NCBI GenBank assembly: GCA_024233975.1 | Contig: JACKOX010000005.1 | Location: 62,001 to 126,000 of the forward strand | From: Rhodanobacteraceae bacterium | GTDB taxonomy: Bacteria; Pseudomonadota; Gammaproteobacteria; Xanthomonadales; Xanthomonadaceae | Reading direction: 5' to 3' | DNA length: 64,000 nt | In this document: positions 34,209-42,368 of the stretch, one piece after another | Layout: each line of letters opens with the position of its first letter | Position numbering within the stretch: position 1 is the stretch's first letter | Notes under the pieces: model-generated | Told to the model about the DNA's origin: nothing | Seen by the model: only the letters and a program-made list of their open reading frames with translations | Database searches by the model: none | Program-made: the position numbers and the translations under genes

Positions 34209-36128
34209 GTGCGCACCAAGCTATACGTTGGACTGATGGCGGCTGGAATCTCGGCGGCCATGCTAGGGGGATGTGGTGGTGGCGACGAAGCGCCGCCGGC
34301 GCAGCAGTCGACGCCGCAGCAGAGCGCACCGGCGCAGACGCAGCCTGCGCAGCCCGCGCAGCCGGCTGCGGGTGACCAGGCCGCCGCGGGTGATGCGGGT
34401 GGCCAGCAGGAAGAGCAGTTCGAAATTCGTCGCCGACTGGTCGACGCCACGGCCGCGCAGGAAGACTGGGTGCCGGAACTGTCCTCGCAGCCGATCGACA
34501 ACGTTGCCGATACGCTGAAACTGGCGCAGCAGGCCGAGCGTGCCGGTCGCCTGCATGAGGGCGATGGCAACGCGCTGAGCCTGTATCTGTCGATCCTGGA
34601 TGCGAACCCCGACAACGCCGATGCCAAGGCCGGTGTCGACGGGATCGTCGAGAAGCTGGTGGCGCAGGGCGAGGACTCCCTGTCGCGCGGTCGTTTCAAC
34701 GATGCCGCCCGACTGCTGCCGGTCGTGACCAAGCTGCGTCCGGATGACGAGGCGGTGAAGGCACTGCAGAACAAGATCGAGGCCGGTCGCGAGATCGCGC
34801 TGCAGATCGCCCAGGCCGAGCAGATGGCCGCCTCCGGCAATGTCGTCACGCCAGACGGCAACAACGCGGCGGCGGTGTATCGCAGCATTCTTGCGCGCTA
34901 TCCGGACAACACCGCGGCGCAGGAAGGCCTGGCCAAGCTGGAGTCCGACCTGATCGCACGCGCCACGGCGGCTGCCGAGGCGGGCAACTATGCGGAATCC
35001 GACAGCCTGCTGGCCGATGCCGGCAAGGTCCGTCCAGGTTCGCAGAGCGTACAGAACGCCAGCACCCGCATCGTGGAAATGCGTGAAGGCGCCGCGGGTA
35101 ACCTGGAGCAGCGCATCGACGCCGCGATCAACGCGGGTCAGTTCGACCAGGCTGAGTCCCTGCTGGGGCAGCTGGAAGGCGTTTCTGCGCAGGGTAAGGC
35201 CGTGGACGATCTCCGCGACAAGATCCGCAATGCACGCGCCTACGCCAGCATGCGCCCGGGCCAGAGCTTCTCCGACGCCCTGCGTGCGGGTGGCAACGGT
35301 CCGGAAATGGTGGTCATTCCCACCGGCAGCTTCACCATGGGCTCGCCGTCCGGCGAGGCTGATCGCAAGACCAATGAAGGCCCGACGCATCGTGTGACCT
35401 TCTCGCGTGGTTTTGCCTTGGCCCGTACCGAAGTGACCGTTGGCCAGTTCCGCACTTTCGCCAATGCCACCAGCTACTACGGTACGGCGGCAAACTCCGG
35501 TGGTTCGTCGATCTACGACGAGCGCAGCGGCAGCATGGCTGACAAGAGCGGTATCGACTGGCGCAACGACCATGCCGGCAAGACGGCCGACGCCAACCTG
35601 CCGGTGATCCACGTTTCCTGGGTTGATGCCAAGGCCTATGCCGACTGGCTGTCCGAGCAGACCGGCAAGAAGTACCGCCTGCCGTCGGAGTCGGAGTTCG
35701 AGTATGCGCTGCGTGCTGGCGCCCAGACCCGCTATCCCTGGGGCGACAGTGACCCGACCCGCGTGGTCGGCAACCTGACCGGTGATGGCGATCGCTCGGC
35801 CTCGCGCCGCAACTGGGTCAACGCCTTCAAGAAGTACGACGACGGCTTCTGGGGTCCGGCGCCGGTGCGCAGTTTCGAGGCCAACCGTTTCGGCCTGTAT
35901 GACATGTCCGGCAACGTGTCGGAGTGGGTCGAGGATTGCTGGCACGACAGCTACAACCGCGCGCCGGCGGATGGCACTGCCTGGGTTAATCCGGGCTGCG
36001 TGCAGCACGTGATCCGTGGCGGCTCCTGGGCCAGCGCGCCTGACCAGACCCGTTCGGCGTTCCGCCTGACCTCCAGCGCCGGCACGGTGAACCCGCGTTT
36101 GGGTTTCCGCGTCGCGCGGGATCTGTAA
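34209..36128 (+). CDS. Lipoprotein with TPR-like region and SUMF1/FGE-fold domain
   Basis: Exported lipoprotein of 639 residues. GTG at 34209 has AGGAGG five bases upstream and starts a lipoprotein signal with lipobox L-G-G-Cys22. A Gln/Pro/Ala-rich spacer follows, then a helical repeat region (about 90-350) resembling tetratricopeptide repeats. The C-terminal domain (about 364-639) is of the formylglycine-generating-enzyme fold: MVVIPTGSFTMGSP, VSWVDAKAYADWLSEQTGKK, RLPSESEFEYALRAG, YDMSGNVSEWVEDCW, RGGSW and GFRVARD. The catalytic cysteine pair of true FGE, which follows RGGSW, is absent, so a binding or scaffold role is more likely than enzyme activity. Confidence 0.85.
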   Translation: MRTKLYVGLMAAGISAAMLGGCGGGDEAPPAQQSTPQQSAPAQTQPAQPAQPAAGDQAAAGDAGGQQEEQFEIRRRLVDATAAQEDWVPELSSQPIDNVADTLKLAQQAERAGRLHEGDGNALSLYLSILDANPDNADAKAGVDGIVEKLVAQGEDSLSRGRFNDAARLLPVVTKLRPDDEAVKALQNKIEAGREIALQIAQAEQMAASGNVVTPDGNNAAAVYRSILARYPDNTAAQEGLAKLESDLIARATAAAEAGNYAESDSLLADAGKVRPGSQSVQNASTRIVEMREGAAGNLEQRIDAAINAGQFDQAESLLGQLEGVSAQGKAVDDLRDKIRNARAYASMRPGQSFSDALRAGGNGPEMVVIPTGSFTMGSPSGEADRKTNEGPTHRVTFSRGFALARTEVTVGQFRTFANATSYYGTAANSGGSSIYDERSGSMADKSGIDWRNDHAGKTADANLPVIHVSWVDAKAYADWLSEQTGKKYRLPSESEFEYALRAGAQTRYPWGDSDPTRVVGNLTGDGDRSASRRNWVNAFKKYDDGFWGPAPVRSFEANRFGLYDMSGNVSEWVEDCWHDSYNRAPADGTAWVNPGCVQHVIRGGSWASAPDQTRSAFRLTSSAGTVNPRLGFRVARDL

Positions 36129-36170
36129 GCAGGACGGGCCGCCTTGCCGTTCCGTCTGCCTTCAAGTCGC

Positions 36171-37049
36171 ATGCCGTCGGGCGCCCAAGCGGGCGCCCGA
36201 CGTCGTGGTGGCGTTCGCTGGTGGGTGATCCTGCTGTTCGGCGGCTACCTGCTGTATTACTGGGTGTCGCACCAGCAGGAAGCATCGTTCACCGGCCGCA
36301 CGCAGCTTGTGGATACCACCGCGCAGCAGGATGCGGCGTTGGGTCTGCAGGCCTACCAGCAGATCCTCTCGCAGTCCGACGTCGTGCGTGGCGGTGAGTT
36401 GCCGCAGCAGGTCCGGCAGATCGCCGAGCGGCTGATCCGCGTGGCGCCGCAGGTGGAGCAGGAACTGGCCCAGCAGAAGGGTGTGCCGGCGACGACCGAC
36501 TGGAGCGCCTTCGACTGGGACGTCAATGTCATTGATTCGCCGCAGGTGAATGCGTTCTGTTTGCCGGGCGGCAAGATTGCGGTCTACACCGGCATCATTC
36601 CGGTTGCCGAAAATGCCAATGCCCTGGCCGCGGTGATGGGACATGAGATCGCCCATGCCCTGCTGCGGCATGGTGCCGAGCGCATGGCTCACCAGAAGCT
36701 GGTGCAGATCGGCTCGGTGGCTGCGGGGGTCGCGGTTGGCGACATGGACCCGCAGCAGCAGCGTATGGTGCTGGCCGCACTCGGCGCCGGCGCGCAGTAT
36801 GGCGTGCTGTTGCCGTTCTCGCGCGACCACGAGGCCGAAGCCGATGAGGTCGGACTGATGCTCGCGGCAGCCGCCTGCTTTGATCCCAACGAAGCGCCCA
36901 AGCTGTGGGAGCGGATGGGCAAGGCGTCGGGCGGGCAGAACCCGCCGGAGTTCATGTCCACGCACCCGAGCCATGCGTCGCGAATCCAGCACCTGCAGTC
37001 GCTGATGCCGCAGGCCATGGCCTTCTACCGCGCCCACTGCGGCGGCTAG
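36171..37049 (+). CDS. M48-family membrane-anchored metalloprotease
   Basis: Zinc protease of 292 residues with one N-terminal membrane helix (WWVILLFGGYLLYYWV). The active site is H158-E-I-A-H162 in VMGHEIAHALLRHGAERM, with a third ligand in HEAEADEVGL (Glu221-x3-Asp225). Layout is like E. coli LoiP/YcaL, which act on the periplasmic side in envelope quality control. A TTG at 36144 is an alternative start. The ATG at 36171 is followed at once by a perfect twelve-base hairpin (36175-36202), so the real start may be the GTG at the helix. It follows the SUMF1-like lipoprotein by 42 bases. Confidence 0.88.
   Translation: MPSGAQAGARRRGGVRWWVILLFGGYLLYYWVSHQQEASFTGRTQLVDTTAQQDAALGLQAYQQILSQSDVVRGGELPQQVRQIAERLIRVAPQVEQELAQQKGVPATTDWSAFDWDVNVIDSPQVNAFCLPGGKIAVYTGIIPVAENANALAAVMGHEIAHALLRHGAERMAHQKLVQIGSVAAGVAVGDMDPQQQRMVLAALGAGAQYGVLLPFSRDHEAEADEVGLMLAAAACFDPNEAPKLWERMGKASGGQNPPEFMSTHPSHASRIQHLQSLMPQAMAFYRAHCGG
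36175..36202 (+). repeat. Perfect hairpin at the start of the M48 gene
   Basis: CGTCGGGCGCCC at 36175-36186 and GGGCGCCCGACG at 36191-36202 form a twelve-pair stem with an AAGC loop, 47 bases after the stop of the preceding gene. No T-run follows. It could be an end-of-message structure for the lipoprotein gene or a block on translation of the protease gene. Confidence 0.6.
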
Positions 37050-37080
37050 CGGACCGTCCGGGTTGGCGCGGGTGCCGACC

Positions 37081-38031
37081 ATGTCGATACGTTTCCCCCC
37101 ACGCAGCGCCCTCATCGGGCGACGCATCGGTGGTCTCGTTGCGCTATTGCTGTGGCTGGCATCGCTGAACGCGCTGGCATCGCAGAACCAGCGCCTGCCG
37201 CTGTCGACCTGCTCGCCGGCGGACCTTCTCTTCGTCGGTGGTTTCGAGTCCACGCCGCGGCTTCCGGTGGATGACAGCGGCGGGTCGGGCGGTGTTTCGG
37301 GTGCGTTCTCGGCAAATACGCATGTCGCCGGGATCGGCAGCGGCACGCAGACCTGGTACGGCTATGCGCCAGTCATCGCATCGCAGCGGCCGGTGCCGCT
37401 GCTGCTCCTGCTGCATGGGGGTGCCGGCAGTCCCGCGGCGGCGAATGCCGCGGCCATGCAGTTGCGCGATCTATGGCAGCCGTTGGCGGCGGCTCGGGGC
37501 TTCGTGCTGGTCGCGCCGGTGGCAGGTGGCAACTCCGGCGGCTGGCTGGCGCCGTTCGGGCCAGGCGTTCATCCCACGGACTACGACGTGATCAGCGCCG
37601 CCCTGGCTGATGCCGAGGCCATGTACCGCATCAACCGCACGCGTCGCTATGGCTGGGGTTTTTCCGCTGGCGGCCACGTCATGCACGACCTCGCCCTGAA
37701 CGGTTATGCGCCGGCATTCAGTGAGACGAACATCGCCGCTTATGCGGTCAGTGCGGGACTGCTGCCCGCGGTCGCCTGTTCCGGCCTGTCATCCAGCCAA
37801 TGCAGCGCCTTGCTGGCCAGCCTGCCGCGCCGCTTGCCGGCACTGATCCGCATCGGCAGCAGCGATGGCTATCTGCCGTATGCGCAGTCCGATCGCAATC
37901 GTTTCGCCGCTACCGGCTGGACGCAGGGAGACGATCTTGGCTATCAGGAGTTCGCCGGTGGGCACGTCATTGACGTTGCCGAGCCAGCGCCAAGCTGGTC
38001 CTTCCTCTGCCGCTTCGCGGTCATTCCCTGA
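37081..38031 (+). CDS. Secreted alpha/beta hydrolase (esterase/PHB-depolymerase-like) with LLFVGGFE
   Basis: The 316 residues have an N-terminal signal region (about 15-33), then the short motif LLFVGGFE at 49-56 and a Gly/Ser-rich linker. The hydrolase domain follows: LLLLLHGGAGS as oxyanion loop near 107-117 and the nucleophile elbow G-W-G-F-S195-A-G-G-H. The likely acid lies in GSSDGYLPY and the catalytic His in FAGGHVID (His295). This resembles secreted LpqC/feruloyl-esterase or PHB-depolymerase-type enzymes; the substrate is unknown. ATG at 37081 is used instead of a TTG six codons upstream. Confidence 0.8.
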   Translation: MSIRFPPRSALIGRRIGGLVALLLWLASLNALASQNQRLPLSTCSPADLLFVGGFESTPRLPVDDSGGSGGVSGAFSANTHVAGIGSGTQTWYGYAPVIASQRPVPLLLLLHGGAGSPAAANAAAMQLRDLWQPLAAARGFVLVAPVAGGNSGGWLAPFGPGVHPTDYDVISAALADAEAMYRINRTRRYGWGFSAGGHVMHDLALNGYAPAFSETNIAAYAVSAGLLPAVACSGLSSSQCSALLASLPRRLPALIRIGSSDGYLPYAQSDRNRFAATGWTQGDDLGYQEFAGGHVIDVAEPAPSWSFLCRFAVIP

Positions 38032-38151
38032 GCAAGGGCGCTGGCGTCGGTCGTCATCGGCAATGCCGGCCAATGCCGGAGGCGAGTCTCCGCCGTGAAA
38101 CCTGCCTCGCCGACGCCGCATCGAGCGACATCGGCGAAGCAGTGCCGCTCA

Positions 38152-39177
38152 TCAGCGCAGTTCGAAATCGGCGGCGCAGCCGTTGTCGACCCAGATCACC
38201 CCGCGATTGAAGCCCCAGCTGCGGCCTTCGATGCAGGCCGAGTCACTGACCTGGCGCACGAGTCGTACGCTGCGGACGTTGTAGCCGACCCGGCACTGCG
38301 CCTGGCGATAATCACGCGATTCGCAGCGCATGTAGTTCTGGCCCTGACCGGGATACCAGCTGTTGCCGGCACCGATGTAGTCGATGCGGAAAGTGGCGCG
38401 GCAGCCACGATCCACCCAGACGCCGCGGCTGTCGAAGCCCCATGTGCGGCCGAACATGCAGCTGGAGCGGCTGTGCTGCTCCAGCAGTGCGGCGCGGCCG
38501 CGACCAATGTCGGCGGGGCAGTAGCGCTTGCGGTCGTCGATCGATTCGCAGCGGAACTCGTTGGGCCGTACCGGACCACCGGCGCCCTGCGAGGGCGGCC
38601 ACTGGTAGGCATCGTCGCGGTAGCCGATCTGGAACTCACCGGCGCAGCCCTGCGTGACCACGATGCCGCGCTCGTCGCGCCACCAGGTCCGGCCACGCAC
38701 GCATTCCGAGCGCGAGATCTGGTTGATCAGGCGAACGCCCATGCTGGTCGGCGCGGGGCAGAACTGGCGGCGATAGTCTTCGGAGGCGCAGACGATGATG
38801 CGGCCATCGTCGTGGCCCCAGCCGTAGCCATAGCCGAGATCGTCGCCGTAGTCGTTGCGGTAGCCGTAGTCACCGCCGGGCCGGCCGATGTTGCCGATCT
38901 GGAATTCGGCGTCGCAGCCGTCGTTCACCCAGATTTCGTTACGCGTGTAGCCCCAGGTGCGGCCCAGCCGGCAGCGCCCGCTGAAGTCGCGCGACACGCT
39001 GACGCCGCGCCGCGTGTCCGCCGGGCAGGTGCTGTAGCGACCGCCCGGCGACTTGCAACGGATGACGCCATAGACGGTCTGCTTGGCGTTGGCCTGCGGG
39101 GGTGGCGACGCATGCACCATGGGACTGGCCAGCAGGAACAGGACGGGCAGAGCAAGAAGGGCGATAACGCGTTTCAT
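38152..39177 (-). CDS. Secreted DUF3011 protein with four tandem repeats
   Basis: Exported protein of 341 residues with a clear signal peptide (MKRVIALLALPVLFLLASPM then VHA). The mature chain is four copies of a unit of about 57 residues. Each has the pattern C-x-S-(5-7)-C-P, then V/L-x5-S-x2-C, G-R-T/S-W-G, I/V-W-V-x2-GC-x2-F. Spacers are Gly/Tyr/Asp-rich. Four cysteines per unit suggest two disulfides each. The DUF3011 family is common in Xanthomonadales and has no assigned function. The start ATG follows GGGAG six bases upstream; a large hairpin lies just before that. Confidence 0.82.
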   Translation of the reverse strand: MKRVIALLALPVLFLLASPMVHASPPPQANAKQTVYGVIRCKSPGGRYSTCPADTRRGVSVSRDFSGRCRLGRTWGYTRNEIWVNDGCDAEFQIGNIGRPGGDYGYRNDYGDDLGYGYGWGHDDGRIIVCASEDYRRQFCPAPTSMGVRLINQISRSECVRGRTWWRDERGIVVTQGCAGEFQIGYRDDAYQWPPSQGAGGPVRPNEFRCESIDDRKRYCPADIGRGRAALLEQHSRSSCMFGRTWGFDSRGVWVDRGCRATFRIDYIGAGNSWYPGQGQNYMRCESRDYRQAQCRVGYNVRSVRLVRQVSDSACIEGRSWGFNRGVIWVDNGCAADFELR

Positions 39178-39192
39178 GGACGACTCCCGGTT

Positions 39193-39230
39193 CACGGTGG
39201 AGGGCGCATTCCGCGCCGCGCTCCACCGTG
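39193..39230 (-). promoter_or_regulatory. Long hairpin upstream of the DUF3011 gene
   Basis: CACGGTGGAG (39193-39202) pairs with CTCCACCGTG (39221-39230). Inside, GGCGC pairs with GCGCC around an ATTCC loop, with a three-base bulge on one side. It starts 16 bases upstream of the DUF3011 start codon and would fold in the 5' untranslated part of its message, just before the ribosome site. Confidence 0.55.
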
Positions 39231-39251
39231 GTGCGAAGCGGCACGACGACG

Positions 39252-39266
39252 CCTGACGATGTCAGG
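39252..39266. promoter_or_regulatory. Palindrome CCTGAC-GAT-GTCAGG, possible operator
   Basis: A perfect 6-3-6 palindrome in the region between two divergent genes. Its core TGAC-GAT-GTCA differs by one central base from the TGAC-CAT-GTCA palindrome at 11527-11539. A shared regulator is possible but unproven. Confidence 0.4.
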
Positions 39267-39449
39267 GAAACCATAGCCGCTGCGTGTTTGGATGTACATG
39301 CTGCGGCGGCCGTACCGTTCAGGCTGGCTGATCGGCATGGATTCAACTGCCGGAGGTGGCTGAACGTGACATGTCGTTTCCGGGCGCGATTCTCGATTTC
39401 CCGGTTGCGGCCGCGCAAAATGGGGAGAACCGGATGACAGGAGACGCAC

Positions 39450-39716
39450 ATGGCAACCGGATGGGCCGGCGATGGTGCCGTGCAGGATCAGATCGATGCC
39501 ACGGTCAAGGACGCGATCAAGCGCGCCCTCAGCCACCTGAAGCAGGGACCGGGGCTGACTCACTGCGAGGACTGCGATGCGCCGATTCCCGAAGCACGGC
39601 GCCGCGCCGTGCCGGGCGTACGTCTGTGCATCAACTGTCAGGAGGCAGTGGACCAGAGCGAGCGTGCCGCGGGCAGCGTCAACCGTCGCGGCAGCAAGGA
39701 CAGCCAGTTGCGATGA
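39450..39716 (+). CDS. DksA/TraR-type C4 zinc-finger protein (YbiI-like)
   Basis: A small protein of 88 residues. The C-terminal half has the C4 zinc finger H-C-E-D-C ... LCINCQ of the DksA/TraR family. The N-terminal half is a short helix (DQIDATVKDAIKRALSH) lacking the long coiled coil of DksA, so it resembles YbiI/TraR-size members. Such proteins may bind RNA polymerase's secondary channel, but this is not shown for YbiI. AGGAG lies eight bases before the ATG. Its stop overlaps the start of a secreted protein gene (ATGA), which is an unusual pairing. Confidence 0.87.
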   Translation: MATGWAGDGAVQDQIDATVKDAIKRALSHLKQGPGLTHCEDCDAPIPEARRRAVPGVRLCINCQEAVDQSERAAGSVNRRGSKDSQLR

Positions 39717-40546
39717 GTCATCGCTGTATTCCGCGGCCGGTTTTTCATCGCGGAATGTGGCGATCGTTGTCTCGATTCGTTGTGCCTGCAGTGTCCATGG
39801 CGCCGCTGTCGGCGATGGCGGGGGCATCGCCGGTTCCGCTGTTCCAGGACGGCTTTGAAGCCAGCTGCGGCGCGCTGCTCTATGTCGAGAGCTTCGATAC
39901 CGACGCCAGCGTGTGGCCACTGCCGTGGCTTGAACTGGCCGACAGCGCCGAGGTGGCGGATGTCGTCGCTGGCGAAGCGCGCCTGCGACCGGTGCCATCG
40001 GGCAATCCCTATCCGCTGGCGCGCATGGCGGCCGATGTCAGCACCACAGATGTCGACGTGCGTTTCCGTCTGCGCATGGATGACGCTTCGCGCAATGGCG
40101 TCGGATTCTATGTTCGCCAGAATGGGGGACACATGCTGAACACGGTTCCGCATGGCAGTGGCTATGCGGTTTTCGTCGAAGGCACGTTCACCGGGCGCCC
40201 GGGCGTCGGCCTTTGGCGTGAGGAGGACGGCATCGAAACGCTGTTCGCGCATTCGGATACCTCGCCAGTACCTGCCGTCGCTCCGCAGTCCGGCGTCGAC
40301 TACGAAGTGCGCTATCAGGTGCGACAGGTGGACGCCGCTACCACGGCGCTGCGTGCGCGGGTCTGGCCCAGCGGTGATGCCGAACCCGTGGCATGGCACG
40401 TCGAGGCAACCAGCACCCAGTTCGACCTGCAGGGCATCAGTGGCGGCATCGCCATCGATTCCTGGGACAGCAATCCGGGCAGCATCACGCCCGCGCATAC
40501 CTTCGTCGACAACATCGAGGTCCGGGAGCTCTGCGAGGTCTTCTGA
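39713..40546 (+). CDS. Secreted lectin-like protein with LFQDGFE near the N-terminus
   Basis: Function not recognised. From ATG 39713 there are 277 residues; ATG 39755 would give a cleaner signal peptide (MWRSLSRFVVPAVSMAPLSA then MAGA). LFQDGFE follows directly after the signal (residues 43-49). The rest looks like one beta-sandwich domain of the concanavalin/LamG-like kind: ESFDTDASVWPLPWLELADS, alternating strands such as VDVRFRLRMDDASRNGVGFY and a terminal FVDNIEVRELCEVF. Such domains often bind sugars. The four-base overlap with the zinc-finger gene suggests joint transcription. Confidence 0.75.
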   Translation: MSHRCIPRPVFHRGMWRSLSRFVVPAVSMAPLSAMAGASPVPLFQDGFEASCGALLYVESFDTDASVWPLPWLELADSAEVADVVAGEARLRPVPSGNPYPLARMAADVSTTDVDVRFRLRMDDASRNGVGFYVRQNGGHMLNTVPHGSGYAVFVEGTFTGRPGVGLWREEDGIETLFAHSDTSPVPAVAPQSGVDYEVRYQVRQVDAATTALRARVWPSGDAEPVAWHVEATSTQFDLQGISGGIAIDSWDSNPGSITPAHTFVDNIEVRELCEVF

Positions 40547-40656
40547 CCGGGGCGTTCACCGCTCGGCAAACCCGGATGCGATGGAAGGATGGCGTGCTGC
40601 GGCGTTTGGAATAGTGCGGACATTCCCCTGCCAGCGTCAGCCACTACGCTGTGCGC

Positions 40657-41472
40657 ATGGAAGGCTTCAGCCGCAAATTGAGGGCATCCGGCCATTCGCT
40701 GATCCTGTTCGCCGCCTGTGTGTCGGTGATGGGAGCAGTCAGGGCCGCAGCGCCTGATACGGCGGCGGACTGCAGTGTGGTCAGTGGCGAGGTCATCCGG
40801 CCTCTGGTCGAGCTCTACACCTCGGAAGGCTGCAGCAGCTGTCCGCCGGCAGATCGCTGGCTGTCACGGCAGGCGCCGGTGTCGGATGCCAACTTCCTCG
40901 CGTTCCATGTCGACTACTGGGATTACATTGGCTGGGCGGATCCCTTTGCTTCGCCCGCTTTCGCGGCGCGGCAGCGGGCAAGGGTGGCCGCGCAGGGCGC
41001 CCGCACCGTGTACACGCCACAGGTGATGGTGGGCGGGCAGACTCGGGTGCGCTGGCACGACCCGGTGGCCTTCAAGGCGGCCCTGGGCGATGTCGCTGCC
41101 ATCGCTCCGGTCGCGCTCAGCATTCGCCTGCAGCGTGACGGAGAAGTCTGGACAGCGGCCGTTGGGGCGGCCTGGCACGCCTTGCCGTCGTCGTCGCGAC
41201 TCTGGCTGGCTCGATACGAGGATGGTCAGCAAAGCCGCGTGCAGGCCGGTGAGAACGCGGGAGCCACGTTGCGGCACGATCGCGTGGTGACCGCGCTTTT
41301 CGGTCCGTGGCCACTGACTGGCGATTCGCCATTGGCAGAGCGACTGGATCTTGATGACGTTGATTCGCGCTGGGGACTGACCGCCTTCGTGCAGACCGAG
41401 CGTGGCGAGATCCTGCAGTCACTGTCGCTGGATACAGGTCAGTGCCAGACGGGAAATGCCGCTCCGGATTGA
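40657..41472 (+). CDS. DUF1223 family exported thioredoxin-like protein
   Basis: A 271-residue protein with an N-terminal signal region and the DUF1223 hallmark VELYTSEGCSSCPPADRWL, where C59-S-S-C62 is a thioredoxin-type motif. AFHVDYWDYIGWADPFASP and ARTVYTPQVMVGG follow, both typical of the family. Probably a periplasmic redox protein, though no substrate is known for the family. ATG at 40657 is chosen; a GTG two codons earlier is possible. The region 41473-41707 after it holds an AT-rich patch (41499-41519) and a small palindrome at 41562-41573 but no gene. Confidence 0.87.
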   Translation: MEGFSRKLRASGHSLILFAACVSVMGAVRAAAPDTAADCSVVSGEVIRPLVELYTSEGCSSCPPADRWLSRQAPVSDANFLAFHVDYWDYIGWADPFASPAFAARQRARVAAQGARTVYTPQVMVGGQTRVRWHDPVAFKAALGDVAAIAPVALSIRLQRDGEVWTAAVGAAWHALPSSSRLWLARYEDGQQSRVQAGENAGATLRHDRVVTALFGPWPLTGDSPLAERLDLDDVDSRWGLTAFVQTERGEILQSLSLDTGQCQTGNAAPD

Positions 41473-41707
41473 ACTGGCGGGGCGTCTGCATCGCAACCTT
41501 ATGATTTATAGGATATTTTCCCGCAAGGCAGGCTGGGTTCTCAGCGTCGGTCTTGAAATGCCGACGATCGTCGCCAACTGTGAACACAGGCCCGGGCTGT
41601 CCCGGTGTCATTCCGCGTCGGCATTAGCGCCGATACATGCACACGGTTAGCCGGCTTCGGCAGATGACTGCCAGGCGGCTTTCCGTCGACTATTTCGAGG
41701 TATTTCC

Positions 41708-42187
41708 ATGCAAATCGCCGAGCGCTGTGTCGCTTCCTTTCACTACACCCTGACCGACGACGCCGGCACGGTGATCGATTCATCCGAAGGTCGCGAGCCG
41801 CTGGCCTACCTGCATGGCGCGGGCAACATCGTGCCGGGTCTGGAGAAGGCCATGACCGGCCGTTCTGCCGGTGACCAGTTCAAGGTCACGGTGGCGCCGG
41901 AGGAAGGCTACGGCCTGCGCAACGAGCAGCTGATCCAGTCGGTGCCGCGCGAGGCCTTCCAGGGCGTGGACAACATCGAGCCGGGCATGCGCTTCCAGGC
42001 GCAGACGCAGAACGGCCCGATCAACGTCGAGGTCAAGGAAGTCGCCGAAGCCACCGTCACCATCGATGGCAACCATCCGCTGGCCGGCCAGGCGCTGCAC
42101 TTCGACGTGACCATCGCCGACGTGCGGGAAGCCAGTGACGAGGAGATGAGCCACGGCCACGTCCACGGCGTCGGTGGCGCGCACTGA
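41708..42187 (+). CDS. slyD: FKBP-type peptidyl-prolyl isomerase SlyD
   Basis: Cytoplasmic proline isomerase and chaperone of 159 residues. The split FKBP domain (FHYTLTDDAGTVIDSSEGRE and PLAYLHGAGNIVPGLE) is interrupted by the IF chaperone domain (VAPEEGYGLRNEQLIQSVPR to about residue 125), then returns with NHPLAGQALHFDVTI. The histidine-rich tail HGHVHGVGGAH is a short version of SlyD's metal-binding tail, used in nickel handling. It is a single gene followed by a strong hairpin. Confidence 0.95.
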   Translation: MQIAERCVASFHYTLTDDAGTVIDSSEGREPLAYLHGAGNIVPGLEKAMTGRSAGDQFKVTVAPEEGYGLRNEQLIQSVPREAFQGVDNIEPGMRFQAQTQNGPINVEVKEVAEATVTIDGNHPLAGQALHFDVTIADVREASDEEMSHGHVHGVGGAH

Positions 42188-42238
42188 TTCCAGGCATTGC
42201 CTGACCTGACGGACGGGGAAACCTGTCGCATCAAGTCG

Positions 42239-42276
42239 ACGGCCGACCGGTTTCCGGTCGGCCGTACTTGTTTCTG
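42239..42276 (+). terminator. Terminator-like hairpin after slyD
   Basis: ACGGCCGACCGG and CCGGTCGGCCGT form a perfect twelve-pair stem around TTT (42239-42265). The following ACTTGTTTC is only partly T-rich. Confidence 0.75.
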
Positions 42277-42295
42277 ACGCCCGCGTCTCTACACT
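42268..42295 (+). promoter_or_regulatory. Candidate sigma-70 promoter of the glutathione peroxidase gene
   Basis: TTGTTT at 42268-42273 and TACACT at 42290-42295 are separated by 16 bases, 74 bases before the gene start and just after the slyD hairpin. Confidence 0.45.
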
Positions 42296-42368
42296 GGGGC
42301 CCCTGGGTTGATGGCCTGTGTGGCCGCCAACTTCGCCATCAACATCGCCGTCAAAGAGGGAGCAGCGG

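Noticed and set aside
35299..36128. Active formylglycine-generating enzyme
   Set aside because: The catalytic cysteine pair is missing although the fold is present.
41562..41573. CGACGATCGTCG palindrome upstream of slyD as an operator
   Set aside because: It stands alone, 135 bases from the gene, with no second copy or neighbouring promoter; chance is likely.
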